Shown in pieces: positions 5,741 through 7,222 of a stretch of DNA of 7,222 nucleotides. How positions within the stretch are numbered: position 1 is the first letter of the stretch; each line of letters opens with the position of its first letter. Position numbers and translations under genes: made by a program. The notes below the pieces were generated by a model that was given only the letters and a program-made list of their open reading frames with translations, made no database searches and had not been told where the DNA came from. This DNA is from an uncultured Collinsella sp. (GTDB taxonomy: Bacteria > Actinomycetota > Coriobacteriia > Coriobacteriales > Coriobacteriaceae): positions 1 through 7,222 of the forward strand of contig USNX01000059.1 in the NCBI GenBank assembly GCA_900556205.1, written 5' to 3'.

Positions 5741-5776
5741 AAACAGGCCGCCGCCATGGGCTGCGACCTGTTTTTT
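5741..5776 (+). terminator. Intrinsic terminator of the magnesium operon
   Basis: AAACAGG (5741-5747) pairs with CCTGTTT (5767-5773), and GCC/GGC can pair inside the loop. The 3' arm runs into a six-T tract (5771-5776). On the minus strand the hairpin is followed by only three Ts, so it would serve the convergent gene poorly. An overlapping palindrome TTTGG-ACT-CCAAA (5731-5743) could compete with the 5' arm. CTGCGACCT at 5761-5769 recurs at 5779-5787. Confidence 0.8.
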
Positions 5777-5798
5777 GCCTGCGACCTCTTGGGGCCGG

Positions 5799-5809
5799 CT
5801 CTAAAAGAG
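5799..5809. other. Small inverted repeat between the convergent genes
   Basis: CTCT-AAA-AGAG forms a 4-bp hairpin. It is followed on the plus strand by GATTTTGGGTTGTTT and lies 25 bases beyond the stop of the minus-strand acyltransferase gene. It is too weak to call a terminator. I see no strong intrinsic terminator for the minus-strand gene. Confidence 0.25.
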
Positions 5810-5833
5810 TGATTTTGGGTTGTTTGCTGCAGG

Positions 5834-7222
5834 TTACTTGTCGGTGCCCAGCTTGTGTGGCTTGAGAGCGAGCGCATTGACGAGTGCGTCGGTGGCAGAC
5901 TTGACGGCTGCCGGCTGCGGATCGTTGACGTGATCCTCGGGGTGTACGGGCAGGTCCTTCTTGACGGCATCGTGGATCAAGTTGAGGTACTCAGTCACGC
6001 CAGTGGTCGATAGGTGCGTGCCATCGCCATCGAACAGGTCGTTGCGGTTAGCACTGTATCCGTACCAATCGATAACGCGCACGTTCTTGTAGCGCGTAGC
6101 GGCGTTGGCGATGGCCTGGTTGGTAGAGCCAACCCACGGCTGCGGGCTGCGCGTGTTCACAAACACCACAATACGCTTATCTTCTGCATCGGCCATGATG
6201 GCGTCGATCTGGTCGTCGGTTACCAAGCCGTTGGTGCCCAGCGCAAAGACCACGATCTTGCCGGCAAGGTTCTGTTGGAGATAGCCCTCAAATGTCGCAC
6301 GGCCCGCATCAAACTGGCGGCCCTTTTCGGCATCGATATGGCTGTGCGGGAACACGCCGTCAAAGGTGTCCACGGCACGCAGCGACACGGAGTCACCGAT
6401 CATCAACAGGTCGTAGGAGCCATCGGGGAAGCCGTCGTTGTCCTTGTCGGTGTCGTCGGCCGCCTGCTGGTCGGTGGGCGCGGTATTTTTGGCTTCCTTG
6501 TTCAGAACTTCGGCGCCCTCACCGCTCAGCGCAGACGTCTCGGGCACAAAGATCAGGCCGCCCAGTGCAACGACAAGCACGACGCCGCAAACGGCGCACA
6601 CGGGAATATGCGCGCGCACCCAGCCGGCGGGCGTGGTGGTGCCTTCGCGGAGCTCGGAAACGGTGCGTCCAAAGGCGCCCTTCCTAAACGGCGTCTCGAT
6701 AAAGCGATAAGAACATTCGGCCACGGCGACCACCAGCAGTACCTGCAAAATGTACTGCCACCAGGGCGTATCGTTGATGTTGGCGACCGGGTTCATGAGC
6801 AGCAACAGCGGATAGTGCCACAGGTAGATGCTGTACGAGCGCTTGCCAACCCACACGAGCGGCTCGGCGGACAGCGCGCGGGCAACCATTCCCTGGGGCT
6901 GCACGCAGGCCGCGATGACCATGAGCGTGAGGATCGAGCACAGCAGTGTGCCTCCGCGATACTGGAAGGCGGTGTAGCCGTTGGTGAACGCGACCATGGC
7001 GGCAAGGCCAACCAGACCCACGACGCCCAACACATCGATGGATGCGGGCGAGGACCAAAAGCGCACGAGGGCGCTCGGCTGTGCCGGGGCGGTCTCGGCT
7101 GATTCGTCGGCCTTCTCGCCAGGCTTGCCCTCGGCGTTCTTGCCGTGCTTGGCGGCGCCAGCCAGGCGATTGAGCCCCAAACGACGAGCGAGACGCACCG
7201 GCGCCAGGTCGCGATCGGGGAT
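5834..7222 (-). CDS. OatA-type acyltransferase with C-terminal SGNH domain (5' end outside the window)
   Basis: The frame is open to the window edge (the first eight visible residues are IPDRDLAP), so the gene starts beyond 7222. Only the C-terminal 462 residues are seen. A GTG at 7198 is not a credible start because it falls mid-protein; residues below are numbered from it. Residues about 50-175 hold the last helices of an acyltransferase-3 domain, including SYSIYLWHYPLLLLM (121-135) and SYRFIETPFRK (163-173). Another helix lies at about 197-218. A linker follows (about 220-260) containing DKDNDGFPDG (251-260), a calcium-loop-like DxDxDGxxD. The extracellular SGNH domain has GDSVS (268-272, Ser270), GTNG (321-324, Asn323) and DGTH (392-395), giving the expected Ser, Asp and His. 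In OatA-like proteins the membrane part passes acyl groups outward and the SGNH part transfers them, classically to MurNAc O-6 of peptidoglycan. The acceptor here could instead be another glycan. The gene converges with the magnesium operon and is unlikely to be functionally linked to it. Confidence 0.92.
   Translation of the reverse strand: MPDRDLAPVRLARRLGLNRLAGAAKHGKNAEGKPGEKADESAETAPAQPSALVRFWSSPASIDVLGVVGLVGLAAMVAFTNGYTAFQYRGGTLLCSILTLMVIAACVQPQGMVARALSAEPLVWVGKRSYSIYLWHYPLLLLMNPVANINDTPWWQYILQVLLVVAVAECSYRFIETPFRKGAFGRTVSELREGTTTPAGWVRAHIPVCAVCGVVLVVALGGLIFVPETSALSGEGAEVLNKEAKNTAPTDQQAADDTDKDNDGFPDGSYDLLMIGDSVSLRAVDTFDGVFPHSHIDAEKGRQFDAGRATFEGYLQQNLAGKIVVFALGTNGLVTDDQIDAIMADAEDKRIVVFVNTRSPQPWVGSTNQAIANAATRYKNVRVIDWYGYSANRNDLFDGDGTHLSTTGVTEYLNLIHDAVKKDLPVHPEDHVNDPQPAAVKSATDALVNALALKPHKLGTDK

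Noticed and set aside
6014..7102. Plus-strand open frame (362 residues) opposite the acyltransferase
   Set aside because: Shadow of a high-GC gene. The minus strand carries acyltransferase-3 and SGNH motifs in order, while this frame shows none.
7196..7198. GTG 7198 as the start of the acyltransferase gene
   Set aside because: The frame stays open to the window edge, and most membrane helices of the acyltransferase-3 domain are missing, so the true start lies outside.

Overview
The window reads as a chromosomal piece of a GC-rich actinobacterium, most likely a gut Coriobacteriia such as Collinsella. This is inferred from the codon composition, the actinobacterial style of the proteins, and a magnesium-type NRAMP transporter of the kind characterised in Eggerthella lenta. 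No mobile element, CRISPR array, tRNA or rRNA is visible. Four complete genes, the tail of one gene and most of another account for nearly all of the sequence.

Left part (1-2279, + strand): the last codons of an unidentified gene end in a TAATG overlap with a PRC-barrel protein (45-800). A strong hairpin terminator or attenuator (822-859) separates it from a type II membrane protein (873-2279). That protein has a beta-grasp-like extracellular stalk and a NodB polysaccharide-deacetylase fold. The metal-binding and catalytic residues of the NodB fold are largely replaced, so it looks like a pseudo-enzyme.

Middle (2280-5776, + strand): a 328-base non-coding stretch contains a candidate extended -10 promoter and about 200 bases of potentially structured leader RNA. 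The leader ends in a GC-rich hairpin whose 3' arm covers a perfect Shine-Dalgarno sequence. It precedes a two-gene operon. The first gene (2608-4452) encodes two PRC-barrel-like segments, an MgtE_N domain, two CBS domains and a five-helix membrane domain without the canonical MgtE pore motifs. The second (4461-5723), 8 bases downstream, encodes an NRAMP-family transporter. Its metal-site residues (DAGG in TM1, Ala for Met in TM6) match the magnesium-transporting NRMT branch rather than Mn/Fe transporters. The simplest reading is a magnesium uptake operon in which an MgtE-derived sensor is paired with an unrelated transporter. A convincing T-tailed terminator follows at 5741-5776.

Right part (5834-7222, - strand): the C-terminal 462 residues of an OatA-type acyltransferase. 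It has membrane acyltransferase-3 helices, a linker with a calcium-loop-like motif and an SGNH hydrolase domain with an intact Ser-Asn-Asp/His signature. Its N-terminal half lies beyond the window. The acyltransferase and the NodB-fold protein belong to the two enzyme classes that typically modify peptidoglycan for lysozyme resistance, but only the acyltransferase appears catalytically competent here.
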